From NCBI GenBank assembly GCA_017562135.1, contig QEYB01001312.1, positions 1,736,001-1,800,000 of the forward strand: a stretch of DNA of 64,000 nt, in the 5' to 3' direction. A model generated the notes under the pieces. That model did no database searches. It was not told the DNA's origin and saw nothing but the letters and a program-made list of their open reading frames with translations. The stretch is from Dipylidium caninum (lineage: Eukaryota; Platyhelminthes; Cestoda; Cyclophyllidea; Dipylidiidae). The first letter of the stretch is position 1. The number at the start of each line of letters is the position of its first letter. Positions 1-17,491 of the stretch are shown here, one piece after another. The translations under genes and the position numbers were made by a program.

Positions 1-2241
1 CTTTCGTTATCTCGACATATTATTGACTCGCCGTAGGGAGAGATGGATTCGGCACGCAGCGTCACTTTCTCTGCCGACGGTCGACTTCTATACTGTGGTT
101 TTAACCGTCACATCCAAGTTTTCCGTTTTGACAGACCCGGTATTTGGTCTCAACGTCGACCGCCATTAGGACGTGAGTTAAGTGATTCACATAACATTCC
201 TTGATGTTGGCTTCACTTTCGGCTAAGGATTGGTTAAGAGGATTGCTTTTCATATTAAACGAGATGAGCGTAGTCAACATGGTGGTCGCTCTCATTTCTG
301 CAGAGCCGTCTAAGCAAGGAGGAATATTCTCGGCACTGGCTTCGCCGTCTCTGATTGGTGGCGGCGGTGTTGAAAACGTCTACGCAATAGGTACCTTCAG
401 TGGCACGGTGGCCGTCTACTCGGAGCTGGGACGCGGGGAAGCCGTCTCTCCCATTCTTCAAGGTCCGCGTCGGGGTATCACTCAGCTACATTTCGTTATT
501 CCGTCCTCAGGTGTCGCGCCTTGGTACCTCCTTGCCGGTGGTCGTACTGATGGGACTGTGCGTCTTATTCCTCTTACGTTGTAGTTGATTGCTTCCACAT
601 AATCATTGCTTCTTTTTGCTAGTAATTTTTTGCTAATGTAATACTCATATTTAGTACGGGTGATGTTTCTTCATGCATTCTTTTCATTTATTTTACATTG
701 AGGTCACATGATTCCTTTCTATTTACCCGTGGACTTATCCACCAGTTTAACTTTACATTCATACTCTTTCTAGCAAATTATACTTGCTTCTGTCTTGGAT
801 AGAATTCCCAGTCTTTTGGGTCATAATGAATACATTTCAGGCGTATTGGAAAGGCTACATGTTTGAGTTATCTATTCTATTCTTTAATTGCACGAAAATC
901 CTTTTATTTTTGCGTCGCGTCCTCTCTGCAATAAACTGGCAAGATGAATTCTAAATTGGCTTTTAATCAATTTTTCGTTTATTGCTCGATTTGATTGGAT
1001 GCAAGTTTTTCTTCGCTTTTTGCGGATATATTTGGATAGGACTTAGTTAATAATTTTTATTTGCGTGTTTATGGAATTGTCAAGTCCATAAACCAACAAT
1101 TTCACATAAAGAAAGAGCTAATTTGATATGTACTCCGCCCCATGTGACAAACACCCGGACTAATTAATCTGATCTTATGAAAAAATCTCAACTGTATTCA
1201 CTTTTTTCCCTACCTCCTTTGTTATTATTTTTTTACAGATATATGTGTGGGATTCGCGCTTCTTAACTTCAGAAAAACCACTAGCCATCTTATACCGTCG
1301 GGTGGAAAATTATCAGCGCTTCCAAATCGATGTGGATCCGTGCGTTTCCACTTTTGATTTTATGTACTCTTAAGCTGAAAACTAGCGTTATAGGGGCGAT
1401 GTTGAGCTCCTTTAAAGAGAATTCATGCGTTCTCTACTTTATCCTATAACCAAACAATTTTCCCTTCTATTTATTCAATTCGGCAGGGATTTGTAGATTC
1501 GGACAACGTCTACTTATTATGTTAACTTCTTATTTTTTTGTTGCATTTGGGGAATGAACAGATATTATGATATACATATTGTGGACAATAAGTACTTTCA
1601 AATCTATATGAAAACGATTCATCTCTCTTATGCAATTGGTTTTTCACGTCAACTTTACTCGCTAATTCTACTGTTATTTTACCTATCCGATAATAAATTA
1701 AAAACTTATTAGTTAACCGTAAGTTTATGAATGTTACAAATAAATAACGGACGATGCCGTGTATCATCTAAGTGTAGGTCGCATTTTCCTAAAGTATACA
1801 TTATCTTTGGGTCTTGACTTCCCCCTCTTTTCTTCATCGCTCAGCACGGGAAGATACCTCTTTACGGGTAACCAGACGGGTGCAGTATCCTGCTACGATC
1901 TCTTAACAATGAACCTTGTGTCCGTGTGGCGTAGCCATGACGACAGCTGTCATGGTATTTCGGTTCATCCATTTCTTCCTGTTCTTGCTACTGCCGCGGG
2001 ACAAAAAAGACCTCTTCTAACGCCCCACTTGGGGATCAAACGCCCACGCCCCTCTGCCTCCGTAGAAACCAGTTCCACTTCTTCGGATTCTGAGGATGAG
2101 TTGCCACGCACCCTCACTGATGCGGAGGCTACTCAGGTGGCAGCAAGTGTCGGAGATGTTAAGTTGCCAATGGAACGTCAGCTTGACCTCTTACCAATTC
2201 GAAAGGAGGTCAAAGTGTGGACTTTCCCATTTTGTAAATAG
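1..2241 (+). CDS. WRAP53: WRAP53/TCAB1-like WD40 protein, 3' part of gene
   Basis: WRAP53 (TCAB1) is a WD40 propeller that carries CAB-box scaRNAs and telomerase RNA to Cajal bodies. The window opens inside the gene. Four exons can be read: about 43-172, 304-557, 1239-1339 and 1845-2241, with GT-AG introns whose phases (1, 0, 2) agree throughout. The first exon reads SARSVTFSADGRLLYCGFNR, close to the vertebrate segment around CFSPDG..FCGFNR. The second carries QPSKQGGIFSALASPS and GPRRGITQLHF. The third has VWDSR and the fourth PTGRYLFTGNQTGAVSCYD and HPFLPVLATAAGQK. A serine/acidic-rich linker (SSTSSDSEDE) precedes the C-terminal VKVWTFPF, as in family members that end with a short strand after an acidic tail. 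The N-terminal blades lie outside the window. No frame breaks were seen. Other WD40 proteins are much less likely given the order of these motifs. Confidence 0.88.
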
Positions 2242-3037
2242 AATTCCAGAGTGCGAGCTATATCCTCATTTTCATATATGAATGTGTGGTTTTCTTTATA
2301 TTGATAAAAAGGAGTTTTGCATTTACTGTTATGAAACTGAATATATTTGCTTATCCTCTAATAGTCTCAACTTTCTGATTTTCTTTCTTGTTTTATGTTT
2401 CGAAATTACTGTAGACTGTAAAACCGTTTCTGCATCGATACAAACTACTGCTCTTGGCGAATGCTAGTCTTGATCACTTCTCAACTAGGGGCCCCTCTAC
2501 TCCTCCGTTATTAGTCTTTTTGCTTTTTTGATTACCTCGTTGATCATATTGCCTTTCGGTCTGTTATTAGGTGGAATATTAAATGTAAAAACTTGTCTTC
2601 TTTCCGTCGATACTGTATCGCACGCCTAGTTAACCGGTAAGGCTTAATAGCCGTAGTAGTCCTCGAGGTTTTTACGGTATTACTTGCTAGTTCAAACCAC
2701 TTTTTTTCTCCCCGTCGTATATCTTATTTTCTTGTCATGGGTGGTAAATACGAAAGAAGTTTGCCACTTAAATGATTGTTCGGTCAGCTGCTACTTGATG
2801 TGGTTTTCTAGTCCTAATAACCGACTTTCACTAATACTGTTTTATCAGAAATATTTCTGGCTAAAATTCTATGGGTTACCTTGCAAATTACGCACAACGG
2901 ACAGCTTTTACTACTACAAAGGAATAGCTAGTTTTGTAGTATCGGAGCAGGATGGAAATGAGTACTTTATGTGGTTCTAAGTGGACGCCATTACCCGTCG
3001 AAATAGACCAACTCCTTGGGAGATGATCAACTATTAG
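2242..3037. other. Intergenic stretch, no gene seen
   Basis: AT-rich sequence downstream of the WRAP53-like stop codon. Short open frames here show no recognisable motif or consistent splice sites. An ATTAAA near 2578 could be a polyadenylation signal for the upstream gene, but this is a guess from sequence alone. Confidence 0.4.
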
Positions 3038-3980
3038 TTGCACGTTCCCTCCCTCGCTATTCCTGTCTTAAGCCATTCCCATCCTTGGTTTAACAACGTG
3101 ATCTGTGTCGCACTATGTCTAGGGGGTGCGGCCATAGAAGTCATCAAAAAAGATATAAATTCTTGTCCGCCTGACGTTACTACTGATTTAAGCGTGCTTA
3201 AAGTTGGCGCATTAGTAAACTGTCTCCTGTAGCAAGGTGAAATTAATCTAAGGCCAGTAGAAAAGTGCTCCATTGCATTTTTTCGTCTCGTGGATGGCGC
3301 CGCTATTCGCGTTCCACCTGCTAACTACTCAGATCACGACTTTGTTGTCTTTCGTATAACAGATAATGAGCTCAAAATTGCCTCAAACCCCATTACGTTT
3401 GTACGCTTACCTTCTTCGCAAGACTCGTCTCCTGCCAGCACAAGCCCAGCCCTACTACCGAAATTACATAAAACAGGTTCGCTACCCCACTACCACTCAT
3501 CGTACATCCTGGTAGAATTTTCTACAGCATTCGGATGAAGATGATCCTGAAAACATAAAAATAATGATTTCCACTGCCATATCTGATATGGACTGGCTGC
3601 TGGCAAAAGTAAGTCCTTTCCTCTTAAACATTTCCCCCTAACCTTCAGTACTCGCAACGACCTCGGACATAGCACCGTGGAGGCGGAAGAGACTTTATCG
3701 TACCTCAAGTTTAAGGAATTTATCTTGACAACCATTTGAAACATTAATACCTAACGACCTGAGATACTTTCGTTGACTGTCAAGATGCCTTTTTCTGAAT
3801 TTGGTTCGCATATTTGGGAAAGTGTGGGTATAACGACTTCCTGTTTTAACAAGTGTCTTCCCACTTAGCCAACTTATTAGTTTTAGAGGCATGTATCACG
3901 GGAAGCTTCCGGCGTAGGTGGTATACAATCCCCTTCATCAAGTGCGCAAACCCAGCCCGTATTCAAGCATCATACTTAAA
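3038..3980 (+). CDS. Unidentified coding-looking locus, interrupted frame
   Basis: I do not recognise this protein. One frame stays open from 3038 to 3229, meets a single TAG at about 3230, and resumes in the same frame to about 3476. The second part reads like structured protein (RVPPANYSDHDFVVFRITDN, then IASNPITFVRLPSS and a Ser/Pro-rich tail). Downstream, a stretch after a possible acceptor at 3528 reads DEDDPENIKIMISTAISDMD then WLLAK before a good GTAAGT donor at 3610. This can join in phase to 3890-3980, which encodes a Ser/Gln-rich end with a stop. The phases between the first and second parts do not join cleanly. It lies tail to tail with DHX16. It may be the 3' end of a real gene carrying a sequence error, a decayed gene, or chance; the exact exons are uncertain. 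Confidence 0.3.
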
Positions 3981-4114
3981 TCACTACAAATACCTCACCA
4001 ACAATAATGTCGACATTAAGCATTTACTAGAATTTGATTAAAAAACCTTATCTGATGGTGGATATCATAATATATGTACAAAGGGATCTTGTTAGTGTGG
4101 CTGGGATTGGTTGA

Positions 4115-11312
<7,198 letters not shown>

Positions 11313-12191
11313 ATCTAAATAACGGCATAAATACAACGCCCTTAAATCCCAACTACCGATAACCGAAGCAAAACCCTCATCAACAAGTATATCGGGCTAT
11401 GTGCTAGAGTATCAAGGTCAATGAAAATATCGAGATTGATTAAACGCAAAGATTTCCGAAATGTATATCGCTTCCGCCGATGCATACGATAACGCTGTTT
11501 CTTTTCATAATTTTTTATGAACATCTATAACAAAAAAGTCGGGGAGGAACATGGGTTGGTCATTTTTCTTAGAGGGATATTTGATGTCGGTGCTTTCCAT
11601 AGAGCTGTTATTTTGGCCCCGGGTTGATCAAATCTATCTAATGACCCATGACTTGGCACACTGGCAGCAGGCTTATTAGTATAAGCGAAATCACGGTATT
11701 ACTTGCAGTGATCTTAGGGATTAAATACGGAGGGTTAAAGTTAATTTTCATTATTCGTTTCCTTACCGTGTTACAGCCAGGTGTTAAATTTACTTTGAAG
11801 TGCATGATTTTTGTCTCAGGGCCAGTGAGATAAAAATTAAAGAACTAAATGTAGTTCCCGACGTTTCCCATCATGAGCTTATTAGGATTTCCACTTCAAC
11901 CGTTGTTTGCTTTTGCAAGACAAAAGGATTGCGCTCCCCCCTCCCCTGAAACACGCTCTATACCAACTTATAAGTCTAATTAAATTTAACACCTATCACT
12001 AACAAAATCCCTTCCGCTTAAAGTAATCTTTTGTGTCGTCAAATGATATCTGAAGGATTGTCACATTTGCCTCTTACAGGGTCCTCCTTAATGTTTTAAC
12101 TTCTCAAATTTAGAACAACACGCATGAAAACTGTCCCCCTTTATTCTGATTGGTCAACCGTCATGAGTATCGCATCGTTGTAGTCCTCTGA
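11313..12191. promoter_or_regulatory. Divergent intergenic region, DHX16 / MICU
   Basis: The DHX16-like gene runs leftward from about 11312 and the MICU-like gene runs rightward from about 12192, so both 5' ends face this ~0.9 kb. The stretch may also hold the missing N-terminal exon(s) of DHX16. On the minus strand, 11570-11660 reads SLDRFDQPGAKITALWKAPT, faintly like the region before the charged linker of DHX16. I saw no convincing TATA box. Shared promoter function is inferred from layout only. Confidence 0.4.
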
Positions 12192-13831
12192 ATGTTTCGG
12201 TTTTTTCGTAGTACAACAGCGTGCTATTTTCCCAGATTCTGTAGAACTTTGGTTTGTAATTGCCTTAGTCTCAGGATCCTTGGGCCATCTTTATTTTCCG
12301 TTGCGTTTACGTCATATTCGATTGGGCTTTTTCGCAAACACTATGAATCCTCTGATAAGTTGTTAATTTTTGCGCCGGAAATTGACAGTCCAGCCGAAGT
12401 AAATTTGAATAAAAACTTATTTTAGCATATACTTGTTCGCCTCTTTCGAAAGTTTGCATCGGTTGAGGTGGACGGCGAGGTCTTCATGACCCCTCGAGAC
12501 TTCGTCGATTGCGTAACCGGAGCCAGACCTCCACTCAGCCCTAAACGACACGTAATCGATGCCCATATGGTAGAGCGGCTTCTTGCTGTGACACCTGGGG
12601 TGTCTTCGAATCACAAGGCTTTGTTCCACACCCTTGACAGAGCTGGCCTTATTTCTTTCTCAGAGTACCTCTTTTTGTTATCAATACTAACTCGTAGGAT
12701 TTTCTTTTGTTCTCAGTTTTTCAGATAGTCGACATAACTTGTATGTTCTTTTCCGAATGTTTGACCGAGACTGCAGCGGAAGTATTGAAAAGTCAGAATT
12801 TCTCCAGGTACTGATAATTTTACTGATTCAACACCAATAGATAATAAAGCTCTGCAATATGAAGCTAAAAGTTGGAGCGCAGACTGAACAGGTTCGAGAT
12901 TTTTTTTTTCTACTACTCAGACTATATCAAGTTGCCCAACCACCATTCAGCGTCATTTATTCAATAAAGACGGTCGTGGAAAACTGACCTATCAAGACTT
13001 TCTTCAGCAAGTTTTGAGACTTCCTGCCTGTTTAACATTGTGCTTTATATTCCTCTACAACGGTCCCCATACCTATTTAGATTTATCTCGGGCTTACGTA
13101 CCGAGGTCTTACGAGCTGAATTCTATCGCCTAAGCTCTGGCAGTGATTCAATTTCTCCACTTCAGCTGGCTCAGGCGATTTTGCGATATGCTGATCTTCC
13201 AGAAGAAGTGAAAACCCAAGGTCTTGAGCACGTTGCGGAGAGCATAATGTTTGAGAAGGACGAGATCAACTTTGAATCCTATTGCGCTTTCTTTAACCTC
13301 TTTTTTCAATATGAAGATCTATATTCAGCTTTGAAGATGTACATGCTTTCTCATCGCGCTATTTCGAAAGGGAAGTCTTCCTTTACATCTATTCTTGATA
13401 TGGTTTCAATTTTAGGTCGATTTATTTTGGTTTTTTTTCCCCTATTGCAGAGGAATTTCACCGAGCAGCTCGTGCAGTGACGGGTAAAAGATTGAATGAT
13501 GTGATTGTCGACACAGTATTTTTGTTATTTGATGCTGACGGAGACGGTCACCTAAGTGCTGAAGAATTTATGTCTGTTACACGATCCTATCTTGCGCGAG
13601 GAACTCGAGGACGGGTAAGAAACCTGTAGCTGCGTTTTTTTTAATTTTCACCAAACGAAATTTAATCGTTAACATTTCTGATGTTATCGAGATATCCCCT
13701 TTATAAAAATATTTTTGAGGGAAACATATTTAAAACCTTTTTTATCCTCCTGAAAGCTATAATTGAGGGTTCTTACGGGCGTCCACTGATTTTTTCGTTG
13801 CCGACAGATAATTTCCCATCCAGAAATTTGA
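12192..13831 (+). CDS. MICU2/3-like mitochondrial calcium uptake protein (EF-hand)
   Basis: MICU proteins sit in the mitochondrial intermembrane space and gate the calcium uniporter. Probable exons are 12192-about 12420, 12426-about 12700, 12725-12807, 12841-12891, 12921-13010, 13081-13370, 13451-13614, and perhaps a tiny last exon 13808-13831 ending IISHPEI. The first exon is basic and hydrophobic (MFRFFRSTTACYF), fitting a mitochondrial presequence followed by a hydrophobic segment. FMTPRDFVDCVTG and GLISFSEYLFLLSIL are family hallmarks. Two canonical EF-hands are present: DRDCSGSIEKSE (12760s) and DADGDGHLSAEE (13530-13570). FNKDGRGKLTYQDF matches the central degenerate-hand region. MICU2 versus MICU3 cannot be settled here. 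The 13010/13081 junction is off by one base in phase, and the donor after 13370 reads GGAAGT. The exact boundaries of the first exon and the final exon are uncertain. Confidence 0.82.
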
Positions 13832-15008
13832 CGTAATTTCGTAAAAGTTTGGTAATTACGTTTAAGTTGGCTGTTATCGCGGGGCATTGTGATATCGCCT
13901 TTGCTCACTGTCCTACCAATTCAAAATTATAGGACCAAGTCCTTAAGTTATTAAGTATTGTTTTTCATTCTAAAAATAAGGTAAGAAGTGAATTGCAGAA
14001 TCGTTACCATTTAATATTTCCCGAAGAGCATTGATTATCCAGCATAGAATTACTGTTTTTTTATCAAGCTAGTGGACGAATCCAAAGTACAAAATTTCAC
14101 CTCTTGCGTCGGAACAAGGATGCACGCTATCCTATAGTAAAAGGATGGACTACTACCTCGCTTGAATTATCTTTGCTTCTATTCATTTGTTCTTTTTTCT
14201 TCCTATTATGAATATTATTGTTCTTCCATTCTCTGCATTTTTTGCTTGTTACGGTTTTATTTATTGCCAATATAAGTGTTTCTTCCATACAATCTTCTTG
14301 AACGTCTGGTTCCCATCTCCCTCTTCATATATGAATACTGTTCCACATGTTCTTCACCATTGGGGCTAACCATTTCACAGCCGTAAGTCGATCACGTCTG
14401 GCACGCTCCTTTGGTAGCCTGACTATCCCATTTTCGTCGACCAACCATTGGTGGGTAGCACGTCATGCCTGCCGTTTGCAACTTTCGTGTTTAGCCGATT
14501 AGGAATTTAACTTCGTGGGTTCTATACGTAGCCGTTGTATGTTCATCTAAGTCCAGCGTTTTATTCAGTTGATTTTCTTAGAAATACTACGTCCTGTAGT
14601 ATTGGATAATAAACTGGTAGTTGGTGTAGTATTATCTTAATGCTGTTTGAAGTTCGCTGCTAAGTTGTGTGGTATTAATCGCCTAAATGCATCATTTTAT
14701 TAAGAGAAATTGCTTACAAAGCCTTTGTATAGTCATAAGCCGCCGAATCTGCTGGGTTTTCTATTCAAGCAAGTATGCAAGAGCTCTGTCTCCCGCCTCA
14801 TTATTGGGGGGGGGGGGGGGGGGGATTATCCTGACAATTTCAGCATAGTTCAGAGTTACGTCCTAAAATTCTGAGTACTGACTGAATGAGAACTGGATGG
14901 AATACCCATGTTGTGAGTAGACAAGATATTCCCTCGGATATGCCAACTCCCACTTCACTTGATTGATCCGACTCATGTAGACACAATACTGTTTCCTTTA
15001 TTCCACAG
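13832..15008. other. Intergenic / upstream region, no gene seen
   Basis: AT-rich stretch between the MICU-like gene and the first readable mRPL24 exon. It contains a homopolymer of about 18 G at 14807-14824. The missing start exon of mRPL24 should lie here but could not be picked out. Short open frames such as 14187-14369 are Phe/Tyr-rich and look like translated AT-rich DNA. Confidence 0.4.
14807..14824. repeat. Poly-G homopolymer tract
   Basis: A run of roughly 18 consecutive G bases on the plus strand, 185 bp upstream of the first readable mRPL24 exon. The exact length is likely to be unreliable or variable, as for any long homopolymer. Confidence 0.95.
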
Positions 15009-16750
15009 AATCCCGCCTTTCAGTTCGCCTACTGGCCACGGTATGTGGCACGCCTACTGAGGTTCCGTCCTGTCTTCCGCGGCGATTTACAGGGCTGGTC
15101 CTTCGAGATGGATCGGTCTATGCCCTTCCAATTACCTGATGCCAAACCCCATGAGGCAAGTCATTTTGCATCAACATATTATACCTCTTAGTTAACGGCT
15201 TTAATTTCAACGTACCATAAAACCACAAATTATCTCCATATCCACTTATTGCTTCCCATGAGCGCTGAAAATAAGTGTCATCAATCTTCTGAATTGGACA
15301 ATTTGAAATTTAAAAATCTGTTCAGCTTTTATAGTCACTGTTAAGCCCTTTTAGTCCACTGTTAAGCATTTCAGTCAACATATGCTCTACTTTGTATGAT
15401 AGAATGAGTTCCTTGCAACTTGCCTGTCAGTAGCCTGATACTTATAAACCCCAACAGTAGCACCATTGACTAGGCATTTTATTTCCTATAAACTGCACAA
15501 ATATGAATTAATCGCAGAGCAATGAGTTTTCTTAGTAAATCATGTGATGAAATAAATTCCATCCTTTCCCATTTAACTCTTTTTTTTGGTGCAGTTTGCA
15601 GAGGAGAGATGGTTACCGGTGTGGCACTTTTCGGAGCAACCTCCGTGGAACGTTGCGAACCGCCTCTCTTCCTTTCCCTACCAGACCGATTGGTGTGTTA
15701 TCCATCCCGACGGAAAACGCCGTACTCGTGAACGTCTCACTGGCATGAGTCCCGAGGAACAGACATTCTTTAAAGGCGACCGTGTCATTGTGCTGAAGGG
15801 CGCCAGTCGGGGCAAGGTCTGGCCCTTAAATCTGATCATCCGTCCGCTTTCTTTTACAACTTATCCTTGCTTATTTCCACTAACGCTCTTCTTTAGGCTT
15901 CTACAGGTATACAACGTGAAATTGCACCAGGGTTTATATCTCCCCATTCTCCTTTGCTTAAAACCTCAGACCATCCCTTTGCCTCAGCGTCTAACCCCAT
16001 TGTCTGTGCCCAAAAAAATCCACGTGATAATGTCGGATGGTTTCCAACGCAACTTCTGTCTATTTGGGATAATATTAGCGCATTTAAAAACTACCACACA
16101 TAAGTAACCACAGTCAACTCATTTTGATAGACCATATTGGGCTTTCGCAGGTTGTTACATACTTTTACGCGGGTCCATACAGGGCTCCAGCAGGATCTTT
16201 TGGCAACAGGTTGTTCGTTTGACTTGACAGGTCGGCATTGTCGTTTCGGTGATAAAGATGCGTAATCTTGTCTACGTAGAGGGTCTGAATCCAAGGTATC
16301 GCACTGAGGGGAAAGGCCATCTCATTTTTGAAGGGAAATACCTCAAGATCAACGAAGAGGTTTGTCAACACTTTTTTTTACCCACTCCAGTCCAGAAAGT
16401 GTCTATCACTAAATAACACGTTATTATGTCTTCCCTAGGTAGCTCTTATCGATCCTTCAGACAAGACCCCGTGCGAAGCAGTTTGGCGTTACGACTCTCA
16501 AGGCAACCGTGTGCGCGTCTCCAAGCGTAGTGGACATCTACTGCCCCTCCCCGCAGCTGCTCGAATCCTCGACGACCTCACCGACCCACTAGCTGCCGAA
16601 ATGGGCAAGAAAGACACTCCATCAGAGGCCGTTACAAAAAAAACCGTAGATTTCGTAACACCACAACGACTTGAGACGTTTGAGGAGGAACTGACACGAA
16701 TCTATAGGCCCGACGAGTGTCGGAAACGTATGCCCACTTTCTGGTACTGA
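15009..16750 (+). CDS. MRPL24: Mitochondrial ribosomal protein L24 (uL24m)
   Basis: uL24m is a KOW-domain protein of the mitochondrial large ribosomal subunit that binds the 5' end of the large rRNA. Four phase-0 exons read without frame breaks: 15009-15155, 15595-15816, 16231-16359 and 16439-16750. The KOW motif is split by an intron: FKGDRVIVLKGASRGK at the end of exon 2, then VGIVVSVIKMRNLVYVEGLN in exon 3. Exon 4 reads VALIDPSDKTPCEAVWRYD, VRVSKRSGHLLP, then a C-terminus ending PTFWY, parallel to the vertebrate protein (VKLVDP..., RVRVSTRSGRIIP, ...VYWY). About 100 residues precede the KOW motif, roughly twice the vertebrate length. The start codon must lie in an undetected exon upstream of 15009. 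The first intron begins GCAAGT. The ~74-residue exon 2 and the C-terminal match make the call secure. Confidence 0.93.
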
Positions 16751-17491
16751 ATTTCCAAGTTTGCCTCTTTTACTTGCTCACTAAACAAAAAAGCAGAAAA
16801 GCGCAAGTGCGTTAAAAATCAGTCTCTTATGGTATTTACAGTTGGATCGGTAGAGGTGCCAGTACCCAAGAAGGCAGAAAAAATGGGGCAGTCCGCAGGG
16901 CAAAGTACTCCACCCGTCCGACTGCGTCTATGATTCTAAGGGAGATAAAGGTAAACCAACACAAATCACTAGCTAGATAGTAATTAGGATCATATACCCC
17001 ATACTAGTCTCTTTCTTAAGGCCAAATATCCAGGGGCATATTACTACGGTGTAATTGCATTAAAAGCGTAAATCAGTGAAGAAAGAATGTTAACTCTTTG
17101 TTCCGGCTACCCAACCCTGAAAAATCGGAAAGCTAAGCCCCGGGATCGGCTATGTGATCTACCAAACAACCGGTCTCTTGTTCAAGACCTCATGCCTGTT
17201 GAAAAAATGTGGCATTAATGCTAATTTTCAGCAAGATAATGAATTGTGCGAAATTAAATTTTTAATACTTCAAGAAAGATGTAATCGAGTTGCAAACAAC
17301 ACTTTTTCTTCAGGGCAAGCAAATTCAAACTTCTGTTTATTGAGATCGCATCAAAGCATCATATGTTTAAAAGGTAATAACACTTTTGATTATTGAATCA
17401 ATGCCATGGCATAATGGAGGCAGAAGCTAATTCTAAATGTTACATGAAGAGTATAAAATTGACGAAAACGGCAGTATCATTGATGATTAAG
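16751..17491. other. Tail-to-tail intergenic region, mRPL24 / POLR3F
   Basis: Between the stop codons of two convergent genes. No recognised coding exon. The real last exon of POLR3F could lie here, because the C-terminus assigned at 17492-17692 is a poor match to the family. I looked for its conserved end on the minus strand and did not find it. Confidence 0.4.
17336..17341 (-). terminator. Possible polyadenylation signal of POLR3F
   Basis: TTTATT on the plus strand is AATAAA on the minus strand, 150 bp beyond the assigned POLR3F stop. The hexamer is common in AT-rich DNA, so the call rests on position only. Confidence 0.3.

Noticed and set aside
3038..3980. Assignment of the unidentified locus to FANCI from the 'DMDWLLAK' segment
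   Set aside because: Only one short segment resembles FANCI, and the flanking regions show no match.
16880..16935. Plus-strand peptide 'HPSDCVY' resembling the POLR3F C-terminus
   Set aside because: It is on the opposite strand to POLR3F and has no supporting exon context.
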